From: Opitutaceae bacterium TAV5
GTDB taxonomy: Bacteria; Verrucomicrobiota; Verrucomicrobiia; Opitutales; Opitutaceae
Direction: 5' to 3'
Assembly: GCA_000242935.3 (NCBI GenBank)
Contig: CP007053.1
Coordinates: forward strand, 3,705,001-3,769,000
Length of the DNA stretch: 64,000 nt
Part shown: one piece after another, positions 1 through 8,416 of the stretch
How positions within the stretch are numbered: the stretch's first letter is position 1
Layout of the letters: the number at the start of each line of letters is the position of its first letter
Made by a program: the position numbers and the translations under genes
The notes under the pieces: generated by a model
What the model was told of the DNA's origin: nothing
The model's database searches: none
What the model saw: the letters and a program-made list of their open reading frames with translations, nothing else

Positions 1-2
1 GT

Positions 3-1325
3 CCGCTGGCGCAGGATTACGTGGTCGTCGGCGAATCGCCCGATCCGGCCAACGTGCCGCTCTACAACCCGAGCCTCGTGCGCATCGACTCCGGACCGCA
101 GGCCGGACGGCTGCTCGGCTGTTATACGGTCAGCGGGCGGCGCACCGAGACGGCGAGCGTGGTCAACATCGTCGCCTCCGACGATCACGGAGCGACTTGG
201 CAAATCCTCGCCACCGTCCGGCTCGGGCAGCCGCGGCTGTTCACGGTCGCACCGGTTGCGCACGGCGCCGGAAAGACGGGGAAACCGGTCGCCTCCGCGC
301 CGGTCGTTTATCTCATCGGCTCCGGCAGTCCGCTGCGGATCATGCGTTCGGACGACGCCGGCGCGACGTGGTCCGCCCCGGTCAAAATCGCGGACGGCAA
401 CTGGCACCAGAGCGCGACAAATTTTATCACGACCAACGGCTACGTTTACCTCGCGCTCGAAAAACGCGCGACGCGGGTGATGAACGCCTGGCCGGTCGGC
501 GAACTGGCGCCCGTGCTCATGCGCGCCCGTATCGACGCCGACCTGACGCGTCCGGAAAGCTGGACCTTCGCCGGCGAGCTCGCCTTTCAGGACGTGATCC
601 CCGGCTATCGTGAAAACGATCCGCAGATCGACGGGTTCGGCGTGCCGTTTTTCCGCCAGCAGTATCCGGATCGCGCGCCGGTCGCCGGCGGTCGCGGGCT
701 GCTGCCGGGCCTGTCGGGCGGACCGGTGCGCACGTTTTCCCCGATGGGCTGGCTCGAAACCAACGTCGCGCAGATCACCGACCCGGCGCACATCTGGCAC
801 GACCCGGCCGGCAAGACGTTTCACCTGCTCATGCGGGCGCATACCGGCGGCACGGGGTATGCCGCGCTCCTGAAGGTGGTGGAGCAGCCGGACGGCTCGA
901 TGAAGACCATGCCCGAAACCGTGCCCTCCGGAAAACGCATCCTGTTTCTTCCGGTGCCGGGCGGGCAGATGCGGTTTCATCTGTTGCGCGACGAACAGAC
1001 CAAACTCTGGTGGCTGCTCGGCTCGCAGGCGACCGACTCGATGACGCGCGCCGACCTGTTGCCGCGCGATCGCTACGATCTGCCGAACAACGAACGCCAC
1101 CGGCTCGTGCTGCACTTTTCAAAAAATCTCGTGGACTGGTGCTTTGCCGGTCTGGTGGCGACCGGCGATTCGCCGAAGGAGGCCCGCCACTACGCGAGCA
1201 TGGTGATCGACGGCGACGATCTCGCGATCCTTTCGCGCAGCGGCGACGCCCGCGCCCGCAGCGCGCACGACGGCAACCTCATCACGTTCCACCGGGTGAA
1301 GGATTTCCGGACGCTGGTTTACTGA
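3..1325 (+). CDS. Sialidase-like BNR/Asp-box protein, 5' end outside window
   Basis: The frame is open to the left edge, so the true start lies upstream and the GTG at position 21 is only the first internal candidate. Two Asp-box motifs are visible, SDDHGATW and SDDAGATW, each the turn of a beta-propeller blade as in sialidases and other BNR-repeat glycosidases. The visible 440 or so residues would cover most of a six-bladed propeller. No signal peptide can be judged because the N-terminus is missing. The protein presumably acts on an exported or extracellular glycan, but the catalytic Arg triad of true sialidases could not be assigned, so sialidase activity is inference. It runs convergently towards the stress-protein gene, with an inverted-repeat element in between. 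Confidence 0.75.
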   Translation, partial: PLAQDYVVVGESPDPANVPLYNPSLVRIDSGPQAGRLLGCYTVSGRRTETASVVNIVASDDHGATWQILATVRLGQPRLFTVAPVAHGAGKTGKPVASAPVVYLIGSGSPLRIMRSDDAGATWSAPVKIADGNWHQSATNFITTNGYVYLALEKRATRVMNAWPVGELAPVLMRARIDADLTRPESWTFAGELAFQDVIPGYRENDPQIDGFGVPFFRQQYPDRAPVAGGRGLLPGLSGGPVRTFSPMGWLETNVAQITDPAHIWHDPAGKTFHLLMRAHTGGTGYAALLKVVEQPDGSMKTMPETVPSGKRILFLPVPGGQMRFHLLRDEQTKLWWLLGSQATDSMTRADLLPRDRYDLPNNERHRLVLHFSKNLVDWCFAGLVATGDSPKEARHYASMVIDGDDLAILSRSGDARARSAHDGNLITFHRVKDFRTLVY

Positions 1326-1368
1326 GCGCAGCACCCATTGCCGCCAGAAAATCCGATGATTGTTTTTT

Positions 1369-1477
1369 AGCCGCGAAAGGGCGCAAATATCCTGACGCGC
1401 ATGGAACTCTCCATCGCGCTTATAAGCGCGCAGGAGATTTTCGCCGGGCAGAATGATCTTTGCGCTCCTTTGCGGCT
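1369..1477. repeat. Inverted-repeat cassette E1
   Basis: Arms of about 23 bp at 1369-1391 and 1455-1477 (agccgcRaaRgRgcgcaaaKatc read inward, four mismatches) flank a 63-bp core. The core contains the perfect 16-bp palindrome cgcgcttataagcgcg. The core, but not the arms, recurs in inverted orientation at 12825-12895. The element lies between two convergent stop codons (1325 and 1497). There is no T-run typical of an intrinsic terminator. Confidence 0.85.
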
Positions 1478-1496
1478 GAAATTCTGCGGTTCGACG

Positions 1497-2360
1497 TCAC
1501 GACCGGAAGAGCAGCACGGGGATCTGCACACTGCGGATCATGTCGCTGGTGGTGCTGCCGACGAAAAACTGGCGAAGGCGCGAATGGCCGTACGCTCCCA
1601 TCACCAGCAGGCCGATGGACTCGCCGGTGACGGTGGCCGTGATCACTTCGCCGACCTCGCCGGGCACATGGCTGGCCTCCACTTCGTAACCGGCGGCCAC
1701 GAGGCGGTCGCGGGCGTTGGCGAGTTCGGTCGCCCGTCCGACATCGGATTCCCCCACGCTGAGCAGGCGGCAGCGCAGGCCCTTGAGCAGGGGTTGGCTC
1801 ACGGCGTGGTCCACCGCCTTTTGCACGCTGGGGCTGCCATCCCATGCGATCAGGATGCGTTCGATGGGCCGGAATGCGCGCGAGGCCACGAGCACGGGCT
1901 GGCGGCTCGTGCGGATGACACGCTCGAGGTTGCTGCCGAGGTGGCCCTTGGCGAAGTCGGCGTGCTCGCCGCGCTTGCCGATGACGACAAGGTCGGTGGT
2001 GTCGCCAAAGGTGGCGAGGGCGTCCACGAGTTCGCCTTCCACCACGTCGGTCCGGATGTCGTCGGGTTTCACGCCGCCCTTGACAAGGTGTTCGCGGGCG
2101 GCGGCGAGGAGGGCGCGGGAACGGGTTTCGTTGACGCGGGTCTGGGCGGCCTCGAGCGCGACGAGTTCGGAGGCGAGCTGCGTCTGGGCGTCGGGCCCGA
2201 TGACGCCGGAGAAATCGGAGACGAGCGGCACGGTGGTCATCGGTTCCAGCATGTGGAGGACGCGGATGCCGGAGCCGAGGCGTCGGGCGGCCCAGATCGT
2301 GTGGTCGTAGATGCTGGCGGCGTAGATGGAACCGTCGGTGCAGGATAGAATCGTGGACAT
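1497..2360 (-). CDS. Universal stress protein, tandem UspA domains
   Basis: The 287 residues comprise two consecutive UspA-type domains. Each ends in a nucleotide-binding loop of the G-x2-G-x9-G-S/T kind: GKRGEHADFAKGHLGSN in the first half (one residue longer than consensus) and GAYGHSRLRQFFVGSTT in the second. UspA proteins of this architecture are cytoplasmic, ATP-binding and induced under starvation or stress. The start MSTILSCTDGSIYA places the first beta strand at the N-terminus as usual. The gene is divergent from alanine dehydrogenase across about 190 bp with no repeat element. A second, single-domain member is at 40690. Confidence 0.9.
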   Translation of the reverse strand: MSTILSCTDGSIYAASIYDHTIWAARRLGSGIRVLHMLEPMTTVPLVSDFSGVIGPDAQTQLASELVALEAAQTRVNETRSRALLAAAREHLVKGGVKPDDIRTDVVEGELVDALATFGDTTDLVVIGKRGEHADFAKGHLGSNLERVIRTSRQPVLVASRAFRPIERILIAWDGSPSVQKAVDHAVSQPLLKGLRCRLLSVGESDVGRATELANARDRLVAAGYEVEASHVPGEVGEVITATVTGESIGLLVMGAYGHSRLRQFFVGSTTSDMIRSVQIPVLLFRS

Positions 2361-2553
2361 GGCGTATGGCGGGTCGGGGGTTGATGTTGCGAGTGGATGC
2401 CCGGAGAGGCCGGGAAGGGAACTGCACGGTCAAAGTAACGCTTTTTGTGCGTTTCGCCAGGAGAAGATGACCGGGACCGTGTTTTTCCGGGGAGGCGCCG
2501 GGGCCGGCTTCCCGGCATTGCATGGCCGGGCCGGGGGCGTCAGCGTCACCGTC

Positions 2554-3648
2554 ATGACCATCGGAGTGCTGAAGGAGATCAAGGCCGAGGAAAATCGCGT
2601 GTCGATGACACCGGCTGGCGTCGATGCGCTGGTGCAGAAAGGGCACCGCGTCCTGGTCGAGAACGACGCCGGGCTGGCCTCGGGTTTTCCCAATGTGGCC
2701 TACGCCAACGCCGGGGCCGAACCGGTGGCGACGCCGGAGGAGATTTTCGCACGCGCCGGCCTGTTGCTGCACGTGAAGGAGATCATGCCCTCCGAGTACG
2801 GATTGCTGCGCGAGGGTCAGGTGGTGTTCACCTACCTGCACCTCGCGGCGGACGAGCCGCAGGCGCGGGCGCTGATGCGCAGCGGCTGCGTGGCAATCGC
2901 GTACGAGACGATCCAGCTCGCGGACGGGCGCCTGCCGCTGCTCCAGCCGATGAGCGAGGTGGCGGGGCGGATGTCGGTGCAGGAGGGCGCAAGGTACCTC
3001 GAGATGATCCACGGGGGGCGGGGCGTGCTGCTCGGCGGCGTGCCGGGCGTGGAACCGGCGTCGGTGCTGATTCTCGGCGGCGGCGTGGTCGGGGCCAACG
3101 CGGCGAAGATGGCCTGCGGGCTGGGCGCGTCGGTGACGCTGCTCGATGCCAGCATCGACCGGTTGCGCTACCTGGGCGACGTGATGCCGGCCAACTGCAA
3201 GCTGCTCATGTCGAGCCCGCTGCTGGTGCGGGAATTGTTGCGCGAGGCCGATCTGGTGATCGGCGCGGTGTTGCTGCCGGGGGCGAAGACGCCGCGGCTG
3301 GTCACACGCGCCATGTTGCAGGAGATGCGGCGCGGGGCGGTGATGGTGGATGTGGCGATCGACCAGGGCGGGTGTTTCGAGACTTCGCGCCCGACCCGGC
3401 ACAGCGACCCGGTCTTCACGGTGGACGGGGTGATCCATTACTGCGTGGCCAACATGCCGGCGGCGGTGGCGCGCACCTCGACGCTGGCCCTGACCAACGC
3501 CACGCTGCCCTATGTGATGCGGCTGGCGGACCGCGGCTGGGAACGCGCGCTGCAGGAGGATGCGGCGCTCGCTCGCGGACTCAACGTGTGCCGGGGCAAG
3601 ATCACGTTCGCGCCCGTGGCCGAGGCCCTGGGACTGCATCCGGTGTGA
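2554..3648 (+). CDS. ald: Alanine dehydrogenase
   Basis: This 364-residue protein would catalyse NAD-dependent oxidative deamination of L-alanine to pyruvate and ammonia, and the reverse reaction. With the ATG at 2554 the conserved residues fall at the family positions: Lys75 (HVKEIMPSEYG), His96 (TYLHLAAD) and Asp270 (VAIDQGGCFE), the numbering of the Mycobacterium tuberculosis enzyme. The Rossmann segment SVLILGGGVVGANAAK lies near residue 170. The frame is open upstream to 2326, but those 76 codons are low in complexity and unlike the family, so the ATG before TIGVLKEIK is preferred. A repeat element follows the stop. Confidence 0.95.
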   Translation: MTIGVLKEIKAEENRVSMTPAGVDALVQKGHRVLVENDAGLASGFPNVAYANAGAEPVATPEEIFARAGLLLHVKEIMPSEYGLLREGQVVFTYLHLAADEPQARALMRSGCVAIAYETIQLADGRLPLLQPMSEVAGRMSVQEGARYLEMIHGGRGVLLGGVPGVEPASVLILGGGVVGANAAKMACGLGASVTLLDASIDRLRYLGDVMPANCKLLMSSPLLVRELLREADLVIGAVLLPGAKTPRLVTRAMLQEMRRGAVMVDVAIDQGGCFETSRPTRHSDPVFTVDGVIHYCVANMPAAVARTSTLALTNATLPYVMRLADRGWERALQEDAALARGLNVCRGKITFAPVAEALGLHPV

Positions 3649-3712
3649 TGCGGGGCAACCGTCTGCCATGCCTGCCGGGGTGCGGTTCGAAGTGATGTCA
3701 GGGCCGCGCGAG

Positions 3713-3821
3713 CCGGAGCGGCGGCATTCCTGCCGCTGCGACAAGGCGCCACGCGCCTCGCCCTTTCGCTGACAGGCCACGGATTTTCCAGACCGGGCGA
3801 CGCGTCGTCGCAGCAGTCCGG
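3713..3821. repeat. Repeat element E0, gagcggcggcattcctgccg family
   Basis: This sequence matches the reverse complement of the element at 35168-35295 through the left arm and core (cggagcggcggcattcctgc, then a segment with aggcgcSacgcgcctcgccc). The right arm has decayed or is missing. It lies 65 bp beyond the ald stop. The remaining bases up to the next gene at 3903 show no other recognisable feature. Confidence 0.7.
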
Positions 3822-3902
3822 AGACCGTCGCGGGGGGCCGGGTCTCCGCTCCGGCTTGCGTCCGGGCCAGGTTTGCAGGAGAGTGGCCGCTTTCCGCACC
3901 CG

Positions 3903-5486
3903 ATGAACGCCCCTGCTGCACCCCCCGTCCCTTTTTTTGCCCGACGCGGCTGGCGCGTGTTCCTCGGGGTGACTCTCGGCGGAGCGGGGCTGCTGGCGGG
4001 AGCGGTGGCGGTCTATTATGCCGTGGAAAACGCGGCGGGTCGCCGTGCCTGGCGGGAGGTCCGGGAGCTGGCCGCGGCCCGCGGCGAGCCGCTGACCCTG
4101 GCCGATGCGGCTCCGGGGCCGGTGCGGCCGGCCGATGATTTCGGAGCGGCTCCGGTGTTTGTCGGCGTGCTGGCGGCGGAGGCGGATATCGCCGCCCGGG
4201 GCGCGCGCTGGCGGATGCCGGTGGCGGACTCCGAGTTGCCGGAGCCGGGTTTCGGCGTGTGGTGGCGCGGCGATCCGGTGCCGCTCGACCAGTGGCGGGC
4301 TTACCTGGCGACCGACGACCTCGGCGGGTTTCTCGACCGGCACGCGCCCGACATGGCGGCGGTGGCGCTGGCGAGCCGGCGTCCGCATGCGCGTTTCGCG
4401 GTCGATTATTCACAGAGCGTGTTTTCAGGGATGCCGTACCTGCCGGCGTTGCGCAGCCTCTCGCGCCTGTTCGCGTTGCGGGCGGTGGCGCGTCTGGAAA
4501 AAGGCGACCGGGCGGCGGCGCTGGCCGATGTGTGCACGGTGTTCCGGCTCGTGGCGGTGCCGCGCGAGGAGCCGTTTCTGCTCACGCATCTGGCGGCCAA
4601 CGCGAACGCCAATTTCGGCCTGCAGGCGGTGCGCGAGGGGCTGGCGCGCGGCGCGTGGTCGGACGAGGACCTGCGGGTGCTTTCGGCCGAACTGGCGCGG
4701 CTCGACCTGCTGGGCAGCGGCATGCACGGGCTGCGCGGCGAACTGGCATTCGGCGCGGAGTACATGGAGCAACTGGCGCTCGATTCGCGCGCGGCGGTGT
4801 CCCGGGCGACGCGCGGCGGCTACGAGACGGAGTTTATCCACTACGTGCCCAGCGGCTGGGTCTACCGCAACATGGCGCTGATGGGCCGGCTCTATCTCGA
4901 CGACATTTTCCCGTCCTGGGATGCGGAGAACCGGCGGGTGGACCTGCAGCGGCTGCTGGAGGTGGACCGGCGGGTGGCGCAGATGCCGCCGCAGCCCTCC
5001 ACGATCCTCACGCGGATGTTCATGCCCGCGCTCTACAAGGCGATCGTCAACTGCGCGGCGACGCAGACGCAGGTCGAGCTGGCCCGCGTGGCCTGCGCGC
5101 TCGAATTGTACCGGCGGGCCCGCGGCGCGTATCCGGAATCGCTCGACGCGCTGGCGGCGGCCTTGCCGGCCGGCGTCGGCGAACCGTGGGGGGGCGAGAT
5201 CGGGGGTATCCATGATCTGGTGACGGGGGAACCGCCGCGTTACCGGCGCCTGGCGGGCGGCGGTTTCACGCTTTATGCCACGGGCGCCAACCGCACGGAC
5301 GACGGCGGCGTGGTGGCGATCAATGAAGATGGCAGCCTCAACCCGATGAAGGGCGACTGGGTGTGGCCGGGGCCGGCGCGGCCGCGGACGGCCGGTCCGG
5401 CGCCGCGGGTGGTCATGCAGGACGCCCGGTCGGGTGGAGCGGCGGCGTCCTCGCCGCCGGACGGGACGACAGTCCCGCGGGATTGA
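3903..5486 (+). CDS. Membrane-anchored protein of unknown function
   Basis: I do not recognise a named family. The 527 residues start with a short cytoplasmic stretch and one strong membrane segment (VFLGVTLGGAGLLAGAVAVYY, about residues 20-40), followed by a mostly helical exported domain. Near the C-terminus YPESLDALAAALPAG and a later FTLYATGANRTDDGG resemble the tail seen in many Verrucomicrobia/Planctomycetes secreted hypotheticals. The ATG at 3903 is preferred to one ten codons upstream because it sits closer to the hydrophobic segment. The last 17 or so codons (RSGGAAASSPPDG and the stop) are formed by a repeat element at 5435-5527, so the native C-terminus may have been replaced. Confidence 0.6.
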   Translation: MNAPAAPPVPFFARRGWRVFLGVTLGGAGLLAGAVAVYYAVENAAGRRAWREVRELAAARGEPLTLADAAPGPVRPADDFGAAPVFVGVLAAEADIAARGARWRMPVADSELPEPGFGVWWRGDPVPLDQWRAYLATDDLGGFLDRHAPDMAAVALASRRPHARFAVDYSQSVFSGMPYLPALRSLSRLFALRAVARLEKGDRAAALADVCTVFRLVAVPREEPFLLTHLAANANANFGLQAVREGLARGAWSDEDLRVLSAELARLDLLGSGMHGLRGELAFGAEYMEQLALDSRAAVSRATRGGYETEFIHYVPSGWVYRNMALMGRLYLDDIFPSWDAENRRVDLQRLLEVDRRVAQMPPQPSTILTRMFMPALYKAIVNCAATQTQVELARVACALELYRRARGAYPESLDALAAALPAGVGEPWGGEIGGIHDLVTGEPPRYRRLAGGGFTLYATGANRTDDGGVVAINEDGSLNPMKGDWVWPGPARPRTAGPAPRVVMQDARSGGAAASSPPDGTTVPRD

Positions 5487-5527
5487 GCGCGCTGGCGCGC
5501 GTCCGGCGGCGGAGACGCCGCCGCTCC
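5435..5527. repeat. Inverted-repeat cassette G1, overlapping a gene end
   Basis: Left arm 5435-5461 (ggagcggcggcgtcctcgcc...) and right arm 5501-5527 (...gagacgccgccgctcc) are inverted copies around a core of about 40 bp. The left arm and part of the core encode the C-terminus and stop codon of the gene ending at 5486. A single-hairpin relative lies at 28008-28034. Confidence 0.8.
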
Positions 5528-5563
5528 CCGGCGCGGGGGAGGGGGGCTTGGCCCCGGGGTTCT

Positions 5564-6610
5564 TTATTTCTGCGGGGCGGGGGTCGGGGCGGGGCCGCCG
5601 GCGTTGCTGTTGCCGTTGTCGTCGCCGCTGCTGTCGGCGTCATCGTCGGAGAAGCTGATCCTGAGGTTGAAGAGCGGAAGCAGGCAGAGGAGGCCGATGA
5701 CGGTCAGGCCGAGGACGGCGTAGCCGGCGGTGTCGTGGACGGTGCCTTCGATGGCCTCGGGTCCGTAATTGTAGGCCCAGGCGGTGAGGAAAATGCCGCG
5801 CAGCAGGTTGGTGAAAAATGCGAAGAGCATGGCGCAGCCGACCAGCGCGATTTTTTTCCAGAGCTTGTGCAGGAACACGGCCGCGAGGAACGAGCCGGCA
5901 AAGAGGCAGCCGGTGAGCGAACGGATGCCGGAGCAGGCTTCGGCCACGCCGACCTGGCCCTTGGGCAGGACGAGCACGTTGCCCTGTTGTTCGATCTGGA
6001 GCCCGAGGATGTCGAACACGAAAAACACGACCGACGTCACCCGGTTGAGCAGGAAGAGGCTGAGGTTGTTTTCCACGACGGAGACCATCGGGGCGGAGAC
6101 CAGCCAGACGAGCACGGGAAACACGAAGAGGGCGAGCAACTGCACGCGGGCGTCGTCGAGCAGCCGGGAAGGTCTGGCGGAAGGTGTGGCCGGGGTGTTG
6201 AGGAAGAGCAGGGCAAAGAGGATGCCGGCGCTGCCGAGCGTGATGGCGAGCGTGCCGGGATACGAGGCGCCGGCGCCGGCGCGGTAAAAGGCTCCGGCAA
6301 AAAACAGCAGGATGCCGAACAGGGCGGAGAGCGTGAAAACGACGCCGAGCGTGATCCGGGCGCCGCCGGTGGCGCGAGGGCTGTCCGGCGCCATGCACGC
6401 GGCGGCGGCGGTCTTGATGCGCGGCCAGCGGTCATAAACGACAAAGGCGACAAACGCCGGCACGAGCCAGCCGAACCCGTAATCCTCCTTCAGCCTCCAC
6501 CAGTGCGACTGGTCCCAGGCGATGAAGCCCATGAACGCCGCTGCCACGAGCAGCGCGCCAAAGAAACCGGGGGAGAGTGCGACAGCGGATTTTTTGAGAA
6601 AGGCCTGCAT
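5564..6610 (-). CDS. Exosortase
   Basis: This 348-residue polytopic membrane protein of the EpsH/exosortase family would cleave C-terminal PEP-CTERM signals from exported proteins. The three catalytic residues are visible: Cys226 in VAEACSGIRSLTG, Arg271 in FTNLLRGIFLT and His292 in VHDTAGYAV, between hydrophobic segments as expected. The N-terminal YGFGWLVPAFVAFVVYDRW corresponds to the conserved first-loop motif of the family. The C-terminus is a short Asp/Asn-rich, then Pro/Ala-rich tail. Two likely substrates are encoded at 17132 and 54786. The exosortase subtype cannot be fixed by eye. Its stop is 37 bp from repeat G1. Confidence 0.9.
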   Translation of the reverse strand: MQAFLKKSAVALSPGFFGALLVAAAFMGFIAWDQSHWWRLKEDYGFGWLVPAFVAFVVYDRWPRIKTAAAACMAPDSPRATGGARITLGVVFTLSALFGILLFFAGAFYRAGAGASYPGTLAITLGSAGILFALLFLNTPATPSARPSRLLDDARVQLLALFVFPVLVWLVSAPMVSVVENNLSLFLLNRVTSVVFFVFDILGLQIEQQGNVLVLPKGQVGVAEACSGIRSLTGCLFAGSFLAAVFLHKLWKKIALVGCAMLFAFFTNLLRGIFLTAWAYNYGPEAIEGTVHDTAGYAVLGLTVIGLLCLLPLFNLRISFSDDDADSSGDDNGNSNAGGPAPTPAPQK

Positions 6611-6750
6611 GGACGGGCGAACGTGAACGGGAGTGCGTGAACGGAATGGAACCGGGAAAGCGACCAGTCAGCCGCAGAAAGGCGCCAGGTGCAAGCTTCG
6701 GGGTGTGAAGGCGGAGAGGGGGGGGAGTCGGACTGAAAGTCGGACGTGAA

Positions 6751-6852
6751 GGTGGCATGGGCATCCTTGCCCATGAAGTGGCACGGGCTTCCAGCCCGTG
6801 TTCCGGAAGGCGGCGCTTCGCGCCGTCCACGGGCAAGGATGCCCGTGCCACG
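6751..6852. repeat. Modular hairpin element F1
   Basis: The phrase ggcatgggcatccttgccca is followed by a second hairpin phrase (cacgggcttccagcccgtg), then ggcggcgcttcgcgccgtcc, then an inverted copy of the first phrase ending in gtgccacg. About 80 bp are nearly identical to the reverse complement of 22911-23001, and part recurs at 16861-16962. It ends 8 bp from the stop of the aminotransferase gene (minus strand). Confidence 0.85.
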
Positions 6853-6860
6853 TTTGCCGG

Positions 6861-7778
6861 TCAGGCCGCCAGTTCAGGGCGCCGCCGGTCGGCCACGCCG
6901 CGCGCGTGGGCGGCGAAAGCGGCCTTGACCCGGCGCGTCACCGTATCCGCGCCGGTCCGGTAACGATGCCCGTCGATCGCGCCGACCGGCTGCAGGTCCT
7001 TGGTCGTGGAAAGCAGGCAGCACTCGTCCATCCCGGCGAGGTCGGCGGGCCGGATCACCTCTTCACGGATCCCGACTCCCGCCTGCGCGGCGATGCCGGA
7101 GAACAGCAGTCCGCGCGTAATGCCCGCGAGGATGCCGGCTTCCAGCGGCGGTGTGAGCAGTTCGCCGCCCCGCACGAACGCGATGTTGCACACGGCGGCC
7201 TCCGTGATCTCGCCGCGCTGGTTGGTGATGACCACCTCGTCCGCCCCGCGGGCGCGCGCCTCGCGCAGGCAGAGGATGTTGTTCAGGTAATTGCCGGTTT
7301 TCCAGGCCGGATCGAGGGCATCGGGCGGGTTGCGGCGCAGGCCGGTGGCGAGCGACAGTTTCAGGCCGGTTTCGAGCTGCGAGGAACTGAGTTTCGGCAC
7401 CGGTTGCACGAGGATCACGAAATCCGTCCGGTCGGCCAGCGCGGTGTCGAGTCCGATGGGTCCCGCGCCGCGCGTCACCTGCAGGCGCAGGTAAAGATCG
7501 CCCTGTTCCCTGCTGGCGGCGCGAAAGGCGCTGGCTGTTTTCCGGAGCTCGCCAAGGATGGCGGCGGCCGAAAAGGGCAGTGTCAGGTGCAGCGCCGCCG
7601 CCGAGCGTTCCAGCCGCTGCCAGTGTTCCTCCCAGGCGAAAATGACGCCGTGATAGGTGCGCCATACCTCATAAACCGCGTCTCCATAAAGGAAACCGCG
7701 ATTGAGTGGCGAGATGGAAGGCTCGTCGGCCCGATGGAGCCGTCCGTTGGTGTTGGCTTGTATAAAAGGTGTGCTCAT
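6861..7778 (-). CDS. Class IV PLP-dependent aminotransferase (branched-chain / D-amino acid / ADC lyase type)
   Basis: The 305 residues have the fold type IV landmarks: FLYGDAVYEVWRTYHG near the N-terminus, the PLP-binding lysine in AWKTGNYLNNIL, the conserved Glu in NQRGEITEAAVCNIAF, and a glycine-rich phosphate loop in LEAGILAGITRGLL. Family members transfer amino groups of branched-chain amino acids or D-alanine, or act as aminodeoxychorismate lyase. The sequence does not decide between these by eye. The ATG at 7778 is used because the upstream 38 codons are low in complexity and overlap hairpins. A hairpin at about 7785-7798 sits just ahead of the start. Confidence 0.85.
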   Translation of the reverse strand: MSTPFIQANTNGRLHRADEPSISPLNRGFLYGDAVYEVWRTYHGVIFAWEEHWQRLERSAAALHLTLPFSAAAILGELRKTASAFRAASREQGDLYLRLQVTRGAGPIGLDTALADRTDFVILVQPVPKLSSSQLETGLKLSLATGLRRNPPDALDPAWKTGNYLNNILCLREARARGADEVVITNQRGEITEAAVCNIAFVRGGELLTPPLEAGILAGITRGLLFSGIAAQAGVGIREEVIRPADLAGMDECCLLSTTKDLQPVGAIDGHRYRTGADTVTRRVKAAFAAHARGVADRRRPELAA

Positions 7779-7842
7779 GAAAAGAGGCCGCCGGAAAAGC
7801 GGCCTTCTCTCACCAACGCCCGCCGGCGGTTTGCCGCAAAAT

Positions 7843-7879
7843 AAAAAAAGCGCTCCGCGGAAGAAATCCGCGGAGCGCT
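7843..7879 (-). terminator. Intrinsic terminator of the coiled-coil/HTH gene
   Basis: On the minus strand a perfect 13-bp stem, agcgctccgcgga / tccgcggagcgct, with a 5-nt loop is followed directly by seven T residues. It lies 39 bp beyond the stop of the gene ending at 7918. It separates that gene from the downstream aminotransferase. Confidence 0.9.
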
Positions 7880-7917
7880 GGAGGAAAAACAATGAAAACT
7901 CGCCGGAATATCAATGC

Positions 7918-8346
7918 TCAGGAAGCCACGGGAGCAGCGCCCTCGGAGGGAGCGGCTTCACGGGCTTTCACGAGACCGAACTCTTTCTTGATGTTTTGCA
8001 CGCTGGGGAGCGAGATGCCGAACGCAGCGGCGATTTCGCTGCCGCTCTTGCCTTCAAGCACCGCGGCCTTCACCTGCTCCTTGAGCTCGGGGGTGATCTT
8101 GGCGCGGGTGCGCTTGCCGGTAGCGGCGGCCTTGGGGGCCTTGGCAGCCTTGGCGCCCTTGCGGCCACGGGCACCACGGACGCCGACAGCCAGTTTCAGC
8201 GCCTTGATGAATTCGTTGATATCACTATAGCCATATTTGCCAGGCAGCGCTGCCAGTTCGGCAGTGCGCTCGGCATCGATGGTAGCCGCAAGCTTGGCGG
8301 CGCGGGCTTTCAGTTCTTCAAGTTCCTTGATCTTCTGTATAACCAT
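7918..8346 (-). CDS. Small coiled-coil protein with C-terminal HTH, probable DNA-binding
   Basis: The 142 residues have three parts. Residues 1-50 form a charged helix (IQKIKELEELKARAAKLAATIDAE is typical coiled coil). A lysine/alanine/arginine-rich linker follows (GARGRKGAKAAKAPKAAATG). The C-terminal segment GKSGSEIAAAFGISLPSVQ is a good helix-turn-helix of the resolvase/Hin type. This plan resembles nucleoid-associated or small regulatory proteins, but I cannot name the family. It ends in a strong terminator, suggesting a well-expressed monocistronic gene. The ATG at 8346 is preferred to one five codons upstream because MVIQKIKELEE starts the helix. Confidence 0.7.
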   Translation of the reverse strand: MVIQKIKELEELKARAAKLAATIDAERTAELAALPGKYGYSDINEFIKALKLAVGVRGARGRKGAKAAKAPKAAATGKRTRAKITPELKEQVKAAVLEGKSGSEIAAAFGISLPSVQNIKKEFGLVKAREAAPSEGAAPVAS

Positions 8347-8416
8347 AACGAAGGCGAACAATTATACTGAATACGCGGTTTGCAATATGAAACCGGAGTT
8401 TTTTGCAAAAATATTA

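Noticed and set aside
1369-1477. Repeat cassettes as ordinary intrinsic terminators
   Set aside because: Most lack a T-run after the stem and have cores of 25-90 bp; true terminators in the window (7843, 35104, 35955) look quite different.
2326-2553. Extended N-terminus for alanine dehydrogenase
   Set aside because: The extra 76 codons do not match the family and the internal ATG puts Lys75, His96 and Asp270 exactly at the known positions.
1420-4413. Very long open frame (997 codons) on the minus strand across the stress-protein, ald and following genes
   Set aside because: It is a shadow of GC-rich coding DNA: composition is Arg/Pro/His/Ala-rich without motifs, and it overlaps three well supported genes.
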